Source of the DNA: an uncultured Bacteriovorax sp.
Lineage (GTDB): Bacteria > Bdellovibrionota > Bacteriovoracia > Bacteriovoracales > Bacteriovoracaceae
Length of the DNA stretch: 64,000 nucleotides
Assembly (NCBI GenBank): GCA_946480715.1
Contig: CAMLKK010000014.1
Span: 1-64,000 of the forward strand
Reading direction: 5' to 3'
How positions within the stretch are numbered: position 1 is the stretch's first letter; every line of letters starts with the position of its first letter. Positions 34,609 through 44,006 of the stretch are shown here, in pieces. The notes under the pieces were generated by a model that did not search any database, was not told the DNA's origin, and worked only from the letters and a program-made list of their open reading frames with translations. A program made the position numbers and the translations under genes.

Positions 34609-37500
34609 ATGAAAAGAAAAAGTGTTTTAACTGCAATGATGGCAGTTTTAATGACAGGAACGTCTCTAAACTTCGAAGCTCGTGCTGATGTTGAACAACG
34701 TCGGGCAGAACTCATTAAGGTTCTTGATGAAGAGCTTAGAGAAGTAACAAGATTGAACAAACAAATCGGTGCACAAAGACCAGATTTGATGCTCAGAATG
34801 GCGCAAGTTCTTCTTGAGAAGGCCCGGTTGTTAAAAGATCAGGAGAATCAAAAGTATCTTGAAGTTCCTGCTGATAAAAGATCACAAATGGATAAAGAAG
34901 AATTCTTCAAGGATTCTCGCCGCTATTTTGATCAAGCACAAAAGACAGTTCTTGTTCTTCTTAAAAAATTTAAAAACTTTGATGAGAAGGGCGACGCTTA
35001 TTACATTCTTGCTTACAACGCCAAAGAACTAAAACAAGACGAACAATCACGCAAATATTTTCAAATGGCGCTGGATTCTTCAAGAAGAGATTCTGTCATT
35101 GCTGATAAATCCAGAATTGCTCTCGCCGAAATCTATTTTAATAAAGGCTCATTTGATAAATCACTTGCGCTCTATGAAGCAGCTTTAAAGAATAAACGCG
35201 ATAAGTGGTGGACGAAAGACGCTTTCAATCTCGCATGGTCATATTTCAAAATGGGCCAATACGATAAATCAATTTCTGTAATGAATGAAGCTTACGAGTT
35301 ATCGAAAAATCCAAAATTTATCGATATGTCGAGCAGTATCGAAAGAGATTTAGCCTTCTTTTATACAGAAGCAGGAAGATCGCAAGATGCTATCAACTTC
35401 TATAAGAAAAACGGGAAAAGTGTTTCAGAAGTCATGTTGAAAGTCGGTCGTTACTTAAAAAAGCAAGGCAAGTTTTCTGCTGCTGAAAAAACTTTGAGTG
35501 ATGGTCTCCAATATAAAACGAATGAAAAAGAAGAAGTGGAATTTAATGTTGAACTTTTGAGCTTGTATGAAAAATTCGGACGCGATCAAAAGCACCTGGA
35601 AGCTTGTAAAGCGCTTGCTCAGCAATTCTCAAAAGGATCACTAAATGCTGATCAAATCGAGCAATTGCGTTTTAATGCTCAGAAAATGTCTGCCATCATT
35701 CAACAGCAATTAGTGGCTAAAACTTACGAAGGACAACCTGAAATTCGCGATCGTAAAGCTGAAGCAGCTAATGATTATTTCATGATTGATGCACTTGTTA
35801 CTCCGGATAAGGCACAGGTACCTTACTTCCATGCAGGCGAAACTTATTTTGCAATCGGAAAGTTTGATAAAGCAGTTCCTTTCTATGCGGAATCTATTAA
35901 GCGCGCACAAAAAAACAATGACAAGAAAACCGAGAATGCCGCTTCAAACGCACTCATGGTTTCCCTTGGAAAAAATGTAAGCAAAGGTACAGTTGATACT
36001 TATCTTGTTCCAGCTTACGAAGGATATCTGTCAGTTGATCCACAAGGCGAGAAGTCGAATGTTATTTATCAACGTCTCTTTTCTGCGCACATGGAAAAGA
36101 AAAACGTAACGGCCGCTGAAAAAGTATTGCTCGATTATAAGAAAGCATTCCCAGCGCAAAACGATACACAAGAAAAAATGCTGGCGCAGGTGATGGACTA
36201 CCACAAAGACAAGGGTGATAAAGCATCACTTGCGAAATGGGTAAGTCGTATAGAAGCTCAAGAATTCAAAGTAAGTCCAGAATATGCAAGTAAAGTAAAA
36301 ACGCTGGTTCTTGGCATGCAGTTCGAGAGCGTAGAGCAAGCAAGTTTAAAAGGCGATAAACGTGGAGCCTTGAAGGGTTATCTTCAAATTTACAAATCAC
36401 CAGAAACGGACAAAGAAGCTAAGAAGACAGCTGCTTACAATATTGCTGTTCTTTTTCATGAAACAGGTGAATGGAAACAAATGTATGGATGGGCCGATCG
36501 TGCAGTCGTCATGATGAGTCCGGAAGACCTCGTTAAGTTTGAGAAAGATTTCATTCTCTTTTCAACAGATTTGTTTCAGCGTCGTCAATTCCCAGAATCA
36601 GCGGCATTAAGTGAAAAAATCTTTGATAAGATTTGCCAGACATCATCTAAAAATAAAAAAATCTTTTTTAAAAATGCGAATGTTATTTATTTAGCAGACA
36701 AACAATTTGATCGCAGTTTAGCTCTTCTCAACAAAGCGCCAAAGTGTGCTGTCGGGAATGAGCTGGTTCTTCCTGGATATCTTGACCACCTTAACGAACT
36801 TGCAGCTTCTAATAAGTGGGGATCTTTTAACGAAGTTATCCGCAACCTTGAAGCATCTAAAGAGATGTGGCCACAACTCATTTATCCATCAAGCCTGCTA
36901 GCTAACGAACTTGAGAGCATTGGACGCGTTGATGATGCAAAAAAAGTTCGCACGAAAATGCTGACATATTTTGAAACATCTAAAAAACAGAAACTGGATC
37001 TACCACTTGAAGCTTTAGATGCCATTTCATTGGTTCGCTTGTCTGCGCTTGAGCAAGAGCTTGTGAAATTTAACGGCTTAACACTCAAGTTCCCAGAAGC
37101 TGAATACAACAAAACTCTGAAGCAAAAATTTACAATGTTGGATAAGATCACGACTGAAGCCGTTTCAATTGCGGAGTTGGGATCAGGAATCGGTATTGTG
37201 CGAGCATACCGCTATCTGGTGGAAGGTCACGAAAATCTAAGAGATGAAGTTTTAAGATTTACACCGGAAGGTAAATCCCCAGAGTACGTAAAATCATTCA
37301 AGGGGAGCATGGAAAAGTTAGTTGCTCCAATTGATAAGCAGGCGAGAGATTTTAGAGAGACGGCCATTCAAAAAATCGAGAAAGAGAACATTCTTTCACC
37401 AGATAATGGCTGGTTCTTAGTTAAAAATGAATTTAACTTTATCCCAGAATACAATAATGATTCAGCTACGATGATCATGGATAAAGCAGGTGCTAAATGA
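34609..37500 (+). CDS. Large periplasmic TPR protein, possibly GltD-like
   Basis: 963 aa with signal peptide MKRKSVLTAMMAVLMTGTSLNFEARA. Almost the whole mature protein is an array of TPR-like helical hairpins, for example AYYILAYNAKELKQDEQSRKYFQMAL-type units from about residue 125 and AEIYFNKGSFDKSLALYEAAL near 175. No enzymatic motif is seen. It starts three bases after the preceding stop without a Shine-Dalgarno sequence and overlaps the next gene by ATGA. M. xanthus GltD is a comparably long TPR protein; equivalence is inferred from order and architecture. Confidence 0.55.
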   Translation: MKRKSVLTAMMAVLMTGTSLNFEARADVEQRRAELIKVLDEELREVTRLNKQIGAQRPDLMLRMAQVLLEKARLLKDQENQKYLEVPADKRSQMDKEEFFKDSRRYFDQAQKTVLVLLKKFKNFDEKGDAYYILAYNAKELKQDEQSRKYFQMALDSSRRDSVIADKSRIALAEIYFNKGSFDKSLALYEAALKNKRDKWWTKDAFNLAWSYFKMGQYDKSISVMNEAYELSKNPKFIDMSSSIERDLAFFYTEAGRSQDAINFYKKNGKSVSEVMLKVGRYLKKQGKFSAAEKTLSDGLQYKTNEKEEVEFNVELLSLYEKFGRDQKHLEACKALAQQFSKGSLNADQIEQLRFNAQKMSAIIQQQLVAKTYEGQPEIRDRKAEAANDYFMIDALVTPDKAQVPYFHAGETYFAIGKFDKAVPFYAESIKRAQKNNDKKTENAASNALMVSLGKNVSKGTVDTYLVPAYEGYLSVDPQGEKSNVIYQRLFSAHMEKKNVTAAEKVLLDYKKAFPAQNDTQEKMLAQVMDYHKDKGDKASLAKWVSRIEAQEFKVSPEYASKVKTLVLGMQFESVEQASLKGDKRGALKGYLQIYKSPETDKEAKKTAAYNIAVLFHETGEWKQMYGWADRAVVMMSPEDLVKFEKDFILFSTDLFQRRQFPESAALSEKIFDKICQTSSKNKKIFFKNANVIYLADKQFDRSLALLNKAPKCAVGNELVLPGYLDHLNELAASNKWGSFNEVIRNLEASKEMWPQLIYPSSLLANELESIGRVDDAKKVRTKMLTYFETSKKQKLDLPLEALDAISLVRLSALEQELVKFNGLTLKFPEAEYNKTLKQKFTMLDKITTEAVSIAELGSGIGIVRAYRYLVEGHENLRDEVLRFTPEGKSPEYVKSFKGSMEKLVAPIDKQARDFRETAIQKIEKENILSPDNGWFLVKNEFNFIPEYNNDSATMIMDKAGAK

Positions 37501-38426
37501 AAAAATTATTTTTAGTTTTAATTCTTGCGAGCGCATGTTCTTCACAACCGGTTTCAACGAAAAGAACAGTAGCGAACGATCCTATTAAAGAAGAAGACTT
37601 TTCATGGGTTGAGCAACTTGATTTCGATAAAAAAACTGAAGAGAAGTATCGTTCAGAGAAGGACGTTTTTACTGCGACTTCAACTGAAGAAGCGAATCAT
37701 GCTTTAGTGAAAGAGTCATTATCAACACTATCTGATGCTAGACTAGAAGAGACGCTTTCTAAATCGGATGATGCTGTTATGAAGATGAATGTGAAATGTC
37801 TTCAGGGGAAATTCGAAGAGGCGTTTAAAATTGCGGATGTTGAATACAGAAAATATAAAAATAATACAAGCTATTGGAATCAACTTGGCTCTTGTTACTA
37901 TCTCAAAAATGACTATGCCAAAGCGATACTTTTTTATAATAAATCGCGTGATTTAGATTCTAAATTTGTTCCGCCTGTTAACAATCTCGGTGTTGTTTAT
38001 CAAAAACAGGGAAAGTTTCAGAAGGCCTTGGCCGCATATAAGCTTGCTGCTGACATGAATGCATTCACGGTAACTCCTACTTACAATCTGGCCCAGCTTT
38101 ATTTAAAATTTGGTACAGTTGGAAAGGCCCTTCCGATTTTTCAAGGACTACTTAAGCGCAGCCCTGATGATGTAGAAATTTCTTCTGCGTTGGCATCGTC
38201 GCACCTGATAAAAGGTGATTATCAAGCAGCAGTTGATATTTACTCAAAGCTTAACAAAGCAGTTCTTTCGAAACCTTCAGTTGGTTTGAACTATGCTGTT
38301 TCATTAAAACTCTTGAATAGACCCATCGATGCGAAAACTGTTTTAGATAATGTGTCTGCTGCTGGGAATGAAAGCCGTCAAACAAAAGACTATTCAGCGA
38401 AAGTTGAAAAATTCATAAGGAACTAG
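37497..38426 (+). CDS. TPR lipoprotein, GltE-like
   Basis: 309 aa with lipoprotein signal (LILASAC, Cys at residue 14). Canonical TPR units occupy about 120-270: SYWNQLGSCYYLKNDYAKAI, PPVNNLGVVYQKQGKFQKAL, TPTYNLAQLYLKFGTVGKAL and SSALASSHLIKGDYQAAV. It is coupled to the large TPR gene by a 4-base overlap. In Myxococcus the gliding complex contains the TPR lipoprotein GltE (AglT), anchored to the outer membrane; the analogy fits lipidation and gene order, not a checked alignment. Confidence 0.58.
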   Translation: MKKLFLVLILASACSSQPVSTKRTVANDPIKEEDFSWVEQLDFDKKTEEKYRSEKDVFTATSTEEANHALVKESLSTLSDARLEETLSKSDDAVMKMNVKCLQGKFEEAFKIADVEYRKYKNNTSYWNQLGSCYYLKNDYAKAILFYNKSRDLDSKFVPPVNNLGVVYQKQGKFQKALAAYKLAADMNAFTVTPTYNLAQLYLKFGTVGKALPIFQGLLKRSPDDVEISSALASSHLIKGDYQAAVDIYSKLNKAVLSKPSVGLNYAVSLKLLNRPIDAKTVLDNVSAAGNESRQTKDYSAKVEKFIRN

Positions 38427-38428
38427 AT

Positions 38429-38704
38429 ATGAAATTAGCATTAACACTTCTCGCTTTATCTTTCTCAATAACATCTTTTGCGCAAGATGAACTTCCTCAA
38501 TCAGATGGCAAAGGCAAAAAAGTTATTTATACATATAAACAATATGAAAAATTCGACTTTGATGATTTGAATATCGAAGGGGACAGTGGTGCTCCATCAG
38601 ATATTTCCATTTCACCTATTCATGAAAAAAGATTTACGAATAGACTTCCATACAGAAAATCATTCACGGTAGAGATTAAGAAAGGCATTGAGCGCGTACG
38701 TTGA
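38429..38704 (+). CDS. Small exported protein, CglF-like
   Basis: 91 aa with signal peptide MKLALTLLALSFSITSFA. The mature 72 residues contain YKQYEKFDFDDLNIEGD, then IHEKRFTNRLPYRKSFTVEI. A small exported protein with a similar D/E-rich beta segment, CglF, belongs to the Myxococcus gliding gene cluster; I recall the pattern but cannot align it. It starts two bases after the lipoprotein stop and is the last gene of the cluster. No terminator hairpin is evident in the following 100 bases. Confidence 0.5.
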   Translation: MKLALTLLALSFSITSFAQDELPQSDGKGKKVIYTYKQYEKFDFDDLNIEGDSGAPSDISISPIHEKRFTNRLPYRKSFTVEIKKGIERVR

Positions 38705-38794
38705 TTGACTTCTTTTCTTGGCGCCCCTTTAACCTACCGACAATAGAATTTCAGCAAGTTAAGACTAGCAAGTCTCGAAAAATCAGGGTGCGAG

Positions 38795-38800
38795 TATAAT
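38795..38800 (+). promoter_or_regulatory. Predicted -10 element giving a very short leader
   Basis: A perfect TATAAT lies ten bases before the ATG at 38811, so the leader would be only about four bases. No convincing -35 and no Shine-Dalgarno sequence are visible. Confidence 0.45.
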
Positions 38801-38810
38801 AGTTTTAACT

Positions 38811-39263
38811 ATGAATGCTCTAAAGAACATTTCATTAACAGGGATACAACTAACCAGAATAAAGCTGGCGCTGCTGTTATCTTTTTCGGCACTCATTGTT
38901 CTGCAACTTCTAGTGGGCTTTAAATCGTTTGATGATTACCTCATTGTCTTTGTCTATGTTCTCTTTCTAAATGACCTGTACATCAAAATAAAGCGTCCTG
39001 ATCTCGGTGCTTATCAAGACGAGCGAATTAAGCGCTCGATGATGTCTGGGGTGTTTCTAGTACTCTTTACACTGCCATTTATGCTTGATGCTTTAAACGT
39101 GACTGATCAGTCGAGAATGTTCATCTATCGATTAGGGTATATGCTCTGGGCACAAGTTTTTTTATTAGATGCTTTTATTCAATACAAACAAAAGCAGAGC
39201 AAACAATGGCTCATCATTACCAATACGGCAGCGCTTTTAATTGTGTTTGGTGCGTTTGCTTAA
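38811..39263 (+). CDS. Small integral membrane protein, unknown
   Basis: 150 aa with four hydrophobic helices at about residues 17-37, 43-57, 75-92 and 105-121, plus a C-terminal one ending at the last residue. A basic cytoplasmic loop (YIKIKRPDLGAYQDERIKR) sits between helices two and three. I recognise no family. Its stop codon TAA is read on the other strand as the stop of gmhA (shared TTAA at 39260-39263). Confidence 0.6.
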   Translation: MNALKNISLTGIQLTRIKLALLLSFSALIVLQLLVGFKSFDDYLIVFVYVLFLNDLYIKIKRPDLGAYQDERIKRSMMSGVFLVLFTLPFMLDALNVTDQSRMFIYRLGYMLWAQVFLLDAFIQYKQKQSKQWLIITNTAALLIVFGAFA

Positions 39264-39841
39264 GCTTTGTAGTTTTCAGGGAACATTGATCGCTCAATCC
39301 CTTCAATAAAAATATGAATACACTTAATGTGCACTTCTTGAATGCGATCGCTGATATTTGAATCAACGATGAGTGGAACATCAACCATGTCTTTAAGTTT
39401 TCCGCCGCCCTTTCCAAGCAGACCAACAACTTTCATTCCTTTCTTTTTTGCAGCTTCAACTGCGAGAAGAACGTTAGGTGAATTTCCTGAAGTCGAGATA
39501 GCGAGGAGAACGTCGCCTTTGTTTCCCCAAGCTTCAACGTAACGAGAGAAAACGAAATCGTATCCGTAGTCATTCGAAACGCAAGTGAGGTGAGAAGGAT
39601 CATTGATAGCCATTGCGGCCAATGGTTGTCTTTCTTTTCTGAATCGTCCTGTCAGCTCTTCTGCAAAGTGCATGGCATCGCACATCGATCCGCCGTTTCC
39701 ACAGCTAAACATGCGACCGTTGTTTTTATATGACTCGACCATCAAGTTGATGGCCGAATTAATTTTTTCAACGTTGTCTTTGTTTTCAACGAATGCGTTT
39801 AAAACTTTTTGAGCATCTTGCAGAGAGTGAAGGGCAAACAT
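39260..39841 (-). CDS. gmhA: Phosphoheptose isomerase (SIS domain)
   Basis: Converts sedoheptulose 7-phosphate to D-glycero-D-manno-heptose 7-phosphate, the first step to LPS inner-core heptose. The SIS phosphosugar-binding motifs are CGNGGSMCDAMHFAEEL (from residue 47) and ISTSGNSPNV, and the catalytic-type EVHIKCIH block is near 172. The 193 aa are normal. DiaA, a relative, has the same fold but is less likely given the catalytic His/Glu. It starts three bases after the trxA stop. Confidence 0.88.
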   Translation of the reverse strand: MFALHSLQDAQKVLNAFVENKDNVEKINSAINLMVESYKNNGRMFSCGNGGSMCDAMHFAEELTGRFRKERQPLAAMAINDPSHLTCVSNDYGYDFVFSRYVEAWGNKGDVLLAISTSGNSPNVLLAVEAAKKKGMKVVGLLGKGGGKLKDMVDVPLIVDSNISDRIQEVHIKCIHIFIEGIERSMFPENYKA

Positions 39842-39844
39842 GGA

Positions 39845-40168
39845 TTAAGCCATCTCTTCTAGAGATTTTTTAATTTCGTCTTTTGCTTGAACGCCTACAA
39901 GTGTTTTTGCAGCTTGACCGTTCTTGAAGAAAATCATTGTTGGGATCCCACGGATACCATATTTCTGAGCAAGCTCAGGATTGTCATCAACGTTAACTTT
40001 TACGATTTCTGCTTTTTCGCCGATTTCTTTAGCAACTTCATCAAGAATTGGTCCTAGAACGCGACAAGGTCCACACCACTCAGCCCAAAAATCTACTAGA
40101 ACTGGTTTGTTTGACTTTAATACATCGTTCTCAAAGTGCGCGACATCGGTCTTATTTACTGATCCCAT
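39845..40168 (-). CDS. trxA: Thioredoxin
   Basis: Cytoplasmic dithiol reductant. The active site WCGPC is at residues 31-35 within VDFWAEWCGPCRVLGP, and the cis-Pro loop is GIRGIPTMIFF. The 107 aa are typical. AAGGAG precedes the ATG at a good distance. It is co-transcribed with gmhA. Confidence 0.96.
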   Translation of the reverse strand: MGSVNKTDVAHFENDVLKSNKPVLVDFWAEWCGPCRVLGPILDEVAKEIGEKAEIVKVNVDDNPELAQKYGIRGIPTMIFFKNGQAAKTLVGVQAKDEIKKSLEEMA

Positions 40169-40195
40169 AAGGAACTCCTTTTAGTGTTACACGTA

Positions 40196-40224
40196 ATAAT
40201 ACCGAACTATATTCTCTGTGAAAA
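40196..40224 (-). promoter_or_regulatory. Predicted promoter of trxA-gmhA
   Basis: On the minus strand TTTTCA (40224-40219) and TATTAT (40201-40196) are 17 bases apart. The leader is about 20 bases and holds the AAGGAG site. Confidence 0.4.
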
Positions 40225-40288
40225 CTTAAAAATTTTCCGCTTCGCATTTCACACATATTGATAACTAAGTATCTCCAGTTCATTTTCT

Positions 40289-40317
40289 TTGCCTTTCTAG
40301 AGGCGTGTCACTAAGAT
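40289..40317 (+). promoter_or_regulatory. Promoter giving a leaderless mRNA for the RDD gene
   Basis: TTGCCT at 40289-40294 and TAAGAT at 40312-40317 are 17 bases apart. Six bases separate the hexamer from the ATG at 40324, so the transcript should begin at the start codon. No Shine-Dalgarno sequence is present. Confidence 0.55.
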
Positions 40318-40323
40318 TGATTT

Positions 40324-40836
40324 ATGGATAGTTTTGACCGTAAATACTTATTGGAAAAAGCGATTAGAGTCGCAAAGTTATCACGCTTGATTGCCAAGGG
40401 TATTGATGTCTTTATCATGGTCTGTTTTTCGATTTGGTACTATCCGGCCGGTGCTCTTCTCGGAATTGTCTACATGTCGTTATCCGATGGAATCACTAAC
40501 GGTCAATCCGTTGGAAAACGTTTTATGGGGTTTGCTGTAAAATCGCTCGAAGACGGTTCTCCGTGCTCATATCGCCAGTCAGTTGTCAGGAATTTACCCT
40601 TCACACTTCCTCTGTTAATCGCGATTATCATGCCGATTATCGGATGGATTCTGGGCGCTATTCTCGCCGTTGTTCTTATTGGATTTGAGCTTTATCTCCT
40701 ATACAATCTAGACTCAGGTCACCGTTTAGGGGATGTCATGGCCGACACATCAGTGATGGCCAATGACGACAATTTTGAAGGTATTAAAAATAGAAAGACA
40801 AGTTGGTTCACAACGAATACAACAGGCTCTATCTAA
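40324..40836 (+). CDS. RDD-family membrane protein
   Basis: 170 aa with three to four hydrophobic helices (about 29-50, 93-112 and 112-130). The first helix contains SRLIAKGIDVFIM, in which Arg and Asp stand at the RDD positions. GITNGQSVGKRFMGFAVKSLEDG is the typical loop of the family. Some RDD proteins are reported ion transporters; the role here is unknown. It lies 21 bases before polA and is probably co-transcribed with it. Confidence 0.75.
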   Translation: MDSFDRKYLLEKAIRVAKLSRLIAKGIDVFIMVCFSIWYYPAGALLGIVYMSLSDGITNGQSVGKRFMGFAVKSLEDGSPCSYRQSVVRNLPFTLPLLIAIIMPIIGWILGAILAVVLIGFELYLLYNLDSGHRLGDVMADTSVMANDDNFEGIKNRKTSWFTTNTTGSI

Positions 40837-40857
40837 GACAATCCGAAGGATCCATCC

Positions 40858-43518
40858 ATGACAAAAAAACGTTTGATTATCGTCGACGTGAGTAATTTTA
40901 TTTTTCGCGCGTACTTTGCAATACAGCGCCCGATGACATCGCCAACAGGTGTCCCGACTAAAGCCGTTTACGGCGTGCAGAGCATGATGCTTAAAATGCT
41001 TTCTGAGCACAAACCTACTCACATTTTCTTAGCTCGTGATACTAAAGGCGGCTCATTCCGCAATGAACTTTATCCAGCTTATAAAGCTAATCGTTCTGAC
41101 CCTCCTGAAGATTTGATTCCACAGTTTCCGCTGATTGATAAATTAATCAAGCTCATGAATCTTCCGACGTTTTGTCTGGAAGGTTATGAAGCTGACGACA
41201 TCATTGGAAGTGCTGTTGTTCAGTGGAAAGATCAGTTTGATGAAGTGTTTATTGCTTCAGGTGATAAAGACTTAATGCAATTTGTAGGCGGAAACGTAAA
41301 GCTTCTCGATACAATGAAAGACAAACTCTACACGCCGGCGGATGTTGAAGAAAAAATGGGCGTGCGTCCAGATCAGATCGTTGATTATTTAACAATCGTA
41401 GGTGACTCATCAGATAACATTCCTGGTCTCAAAGGTATTGGTGCTGTTGGAGCTGCTAAACTGCTCAAAGAATATGACACTTTCGAAAACATTGTTGCGA
41501 ATAAAGATCAATTGAAAGGTAAGAAAATCATCGAGGCTTTTACAGAGCACTTAGAGATGGGAATTCTTTCAAAGAAGCTCGTTCAAATTACGACTGATCT
41601 TGATCTGGGACACACGCCAGATGAGACGGCCATTAATTTTTATCCTTCCAATGAATTAATCGAATACATGAAGGAGCTCGGCTTCACGAGTTCAATCGCC
41701 AAATATCAAGAGATGCGTTTTCAGCACCACATGAGCCGCGAAACTGACAAGCGCATGCCTGAACATGATAATTCTCCAGTGGAAAGCGCACTCTTTAACA
41801 AGCCATCTTCTTTTTCAGTTGAACTTGTTGAAGTGAATGAAAACAACTTCGAAGAAATCATGAGTGCAGTGGCCGAAGCGAAAGTTTTTGCCCAACACAT
41901 GATGTACGAAGGAGATGATATCTATCAACGTACAATTAGCAGACTATATTTTGCCTACAATGAAACTCATGCCTTCAGTGCAGACCAAAACTTTATTTCA
42001 CTTATACTGAAAAAAGTTTGGGCGGATTCTTCAATTGAAGTGATGGGTGAAAATCTTAAACGCGATTATGTTTATGCGCTTATAAACGACTTAAGTTTTC
42101 AAGCCCAAAAATTTGATCTTTCACTAGCTCATTTCAACATCAACACTTCTACCAGACATGAACTTGATATTCTTATTAAAGAATATTTTGGAATTGATCT
42201 TAGTATTGATCCTCATCAGGCCAACGCTGAAAGAGTAAGTTCACTCTTTAAACTTTCAGCTCAATTAAAAGATCGTATGGCAAAAATTCAGGTTGATGGA
42301 ATTTATAAAAGCATCGACCTCAATATCATTCCGGTCCTGGCGAAAATGGAGAGAGAAGGAATTTCTCTTAATCCAAATTATCTTCGCGAATTTGAAGTTG
42401 AGCTTGATGTAGAAATTAAAAAAATCGAAGCTAAAATTCATGAAGTTTCTGGTTCCGATATCAATCTTGGTTCGCCGAAACAAGTTGGAGTTTTACTCTT
42501 TGAAAAGTTGGGATTGCCAGTCATCAAAAAAACTAAAACAGGCTATTCTACTGATGCAGAAGTGTTAGAAGAACTTGATGGAATGAACATCAGCGAAATT
42601 CCGGGTCTTCTTCTCACTCATAGAGAGTATTGCAAAATTCTCTCAACATACGTTAAAGCACTGCCAGAGCTATTGAATGCAAAAACAAAACGCATTCACA
42701 CAAACTACAACCTCACAGTTGCTCAGACGGGAAGACTCTCTTCGACAAATCCTAACTTGCAAAATATTCCTGTTAGAAGTCCGATGGGTGAAAAAGTTCG
42801 TAAAGCATTTATTGCAAAACCTGGACGGATTCTTCTTTCGGCGGACTACTCACAAGTCGAGTTGAGATTACTTGCGCATTTTTCTGAAGATCCAACAATG
42901 TTGGCTTCATTCCGCGATAATTTAGATATTCACGCTCAAACCGCTAGTGAAGTCTTAAACATCCCGATTACCCAAGTAACGAGCAATGAGCGTTCAATGG
43001 CCAAAACCGTCAACTTCGGTTTGATGTATGGTCAATCTTCATTCGGTCTTGCTTCAACGTTAAAAATTTCAAGAACAGAAGCTAAGAATTACATTGATAA
43101 ATATTTTGCTCGTTTTTCATCAATTAAAACTTTCTTGGATACATTGAAAGATAAAGCAGAACAAACGGGTTATGCCGAAACATACCACGGCAGAAAACGT
43201 TTTCTTCCGGATATTCATTCACAAAATAGAACGATTAAAGCTCAAGCTGAAAGAATGGCAATCAATAGTCCAATTCAAGGAACGGCAGCAGATATTATCA
43301 AATTGGCGATGATAAAAATTGACAATGAAATGCAATCGCTGGGGTTACATTCTAAAATGCTTCTTCAGGTCCACGATGAATTGATTTTTGAAGTGGAAGA
43401 AGAAGAGTTAGAAGTGATGAAAAAACTAGTTCGTGAAGGAATGGAAAATGTCGTCGACCTCAAAGTTCCTCTTAAGGTCGACATGGGTATTGGAATTAAC
43501 TGGTACGATCTAAAATAA
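40858..43518 (+). CDS. polA: DNA polymerase I
   Basis: 886-aa repair and Okazaki-fragment polymerase. The 5' nuclease domain covers residues 1 to about 290 (with EGYEADDIIGS and GDKDLMQFV). The middle domain corresponds to the 3'-5' exonuclease but lacks the DxE of Exo I (FAQHMMYEGDD stands there), so proofreading is probably lost, as in Taq and Bacillus enzymes. Polymerase motif A (SADYSQVELRLLAHF) is near 663, motif B (RSMAKTVNFGLMYGQ) near 712 and motif C (VHDELIFEV) near 839. The stop directly abuts that of the convergent OsmC gene. Confidence 0.97.
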   Translation: MTKKRLIIVDVSNFIFRAYFAIQRPMTSPTGVPTKAVYGVQSMMLKMLSEHKPTHIFLARDTKGGSFRNELYPAYKANRSDPPEDLIPQFPLIDKLIKLMNLPTFCLEGYEADDIIGSAVVQWKDQFDEVFIASGDKDLMQFVGGNVKLLDTMKDKLYTPADVEEKMGVRPDQIVDYLTIVGDSSDNIPGLKGIGAVGAAKLLKEYDTFENIVANKDQLKGKKIIEAFTEHLEMGILSKKLVQITTDLDLGHTPDETAINFYPSNELIEYMKELGFTSSIAKYQEMRFQHHMSRETDKRMPEHDNSPVESALFNKPSSFSVELVEVNENNFEEIMSAVAEAKVFAQHMMYEGDDIYQRTISRLYFAYNETHAFSADQNFISLILKKVWADSSIEVMGENLKRDYVYALINDLSFQAQKFDLSLAHFNINTSTRHELDILIKEYFGIDLSIDPHQANAERVSSLFKLSAQLKDRMAKIQVDGIYKSIDLNIIPVLAKMEREGISLNPNYLREFEVELDVEIKKIEAKIHEVSGSDINLGSPKQVGVLLFEKLGLPVIKKTKTGYSTDAEVLEELDGMNISEIPGLLLTHREYCKILSTYVKALPELLNAKTKRIHTNYNLTVAQTGRLSSTNPNLQNIPVRSPMGEKVRKAFIAKPGRILLSADYSQVELRLLAHFSEDPTMLASFRDNLDIHAQTASEVLNIPITQVTSNERSMAKTVNFGLMYGQSSFGLASTLKISRTEAKNYIDKYFARFSSIKTFLDTLKDKAEQTGYAETYHGRKRFLPDIHSQNRTIKAQAERMAINSPIQGTAADIIKLAMIKIDNEMQSLGLHSKMLLQVHDELIFEVEEEELEVMKKLVREGMENVVDLKVPLKVDMGIGINWYDLK

Positions 43519-43926
43519 CTAAAGCGTATAGTGAAAAGTCACAGGTACTTGCACATCCGGATGAATGCTTCTTTTAACAGGGCATTCATTCGCGATTGTT
43601 TCCAATTTCGCTCGCACTTCATTATTTAAATTTTTAGGTAAATAAATCTCTACATTGAGAGATGCAATTCTGCGCGGCGGAGGAGTCATCATTTTCTCCA
43701 CCTTAAAATGTGAATTATTCAAATTAATATTTTCTTTTTCAGCGTAGATGGCCATAACCGTCATCATGCAACTACCCATTGCCGCTGCCACAAGATCGGT
43801 TGGTGAAAAAGCTTCTCCCTTACCATTATTGTCTTTTGGGGCGTCTGTGGCGATCACAGTGCCGGAAGGTCCATGGTTAAGTTCACAATGTTTATCGCCT
43901 TGATAAAGGCCTTTAATAACGACCAT
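43519..43926 (-). CDS. OsmC/Ohr-family peroxide reductase
   Basis: 135-aa thiol peroxidase-type protein. The two redox Cys are at residue 53 (AAMGSCMMTVM) and residue 115 (ANECPVKRS), with SPTDLVAAA before the first, as in OsmC. It reduces organic hydroperoxides in the family; the exact substrate is not known here. A strong AAGGAG site precedes the ATG. It is divergent from groES, so a stress-related pair shares this intergenic region. Confidence 0.88.
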   Translation of the reverse strand: MVVIKGLYQGDKHCELNHGPSGTVIATDAPKDNNGKGEAFSPTDLVAAAMGSCMMTVMAIYAEKENINLNNSHFKVEKMMTPPPRRIASLNVEIYLPKNLNNEVRAKLETIANECPVKRSIHPDVQVPVTFHYTL

Positions 43927-44006
43927 TTTTTACTCCTTAAGTATCTGGTCAGGATAAGTAAAATTCTTCATTTTAGAAGTCTTGGGGTGTCATTGACTTA
44001 CCGGGC

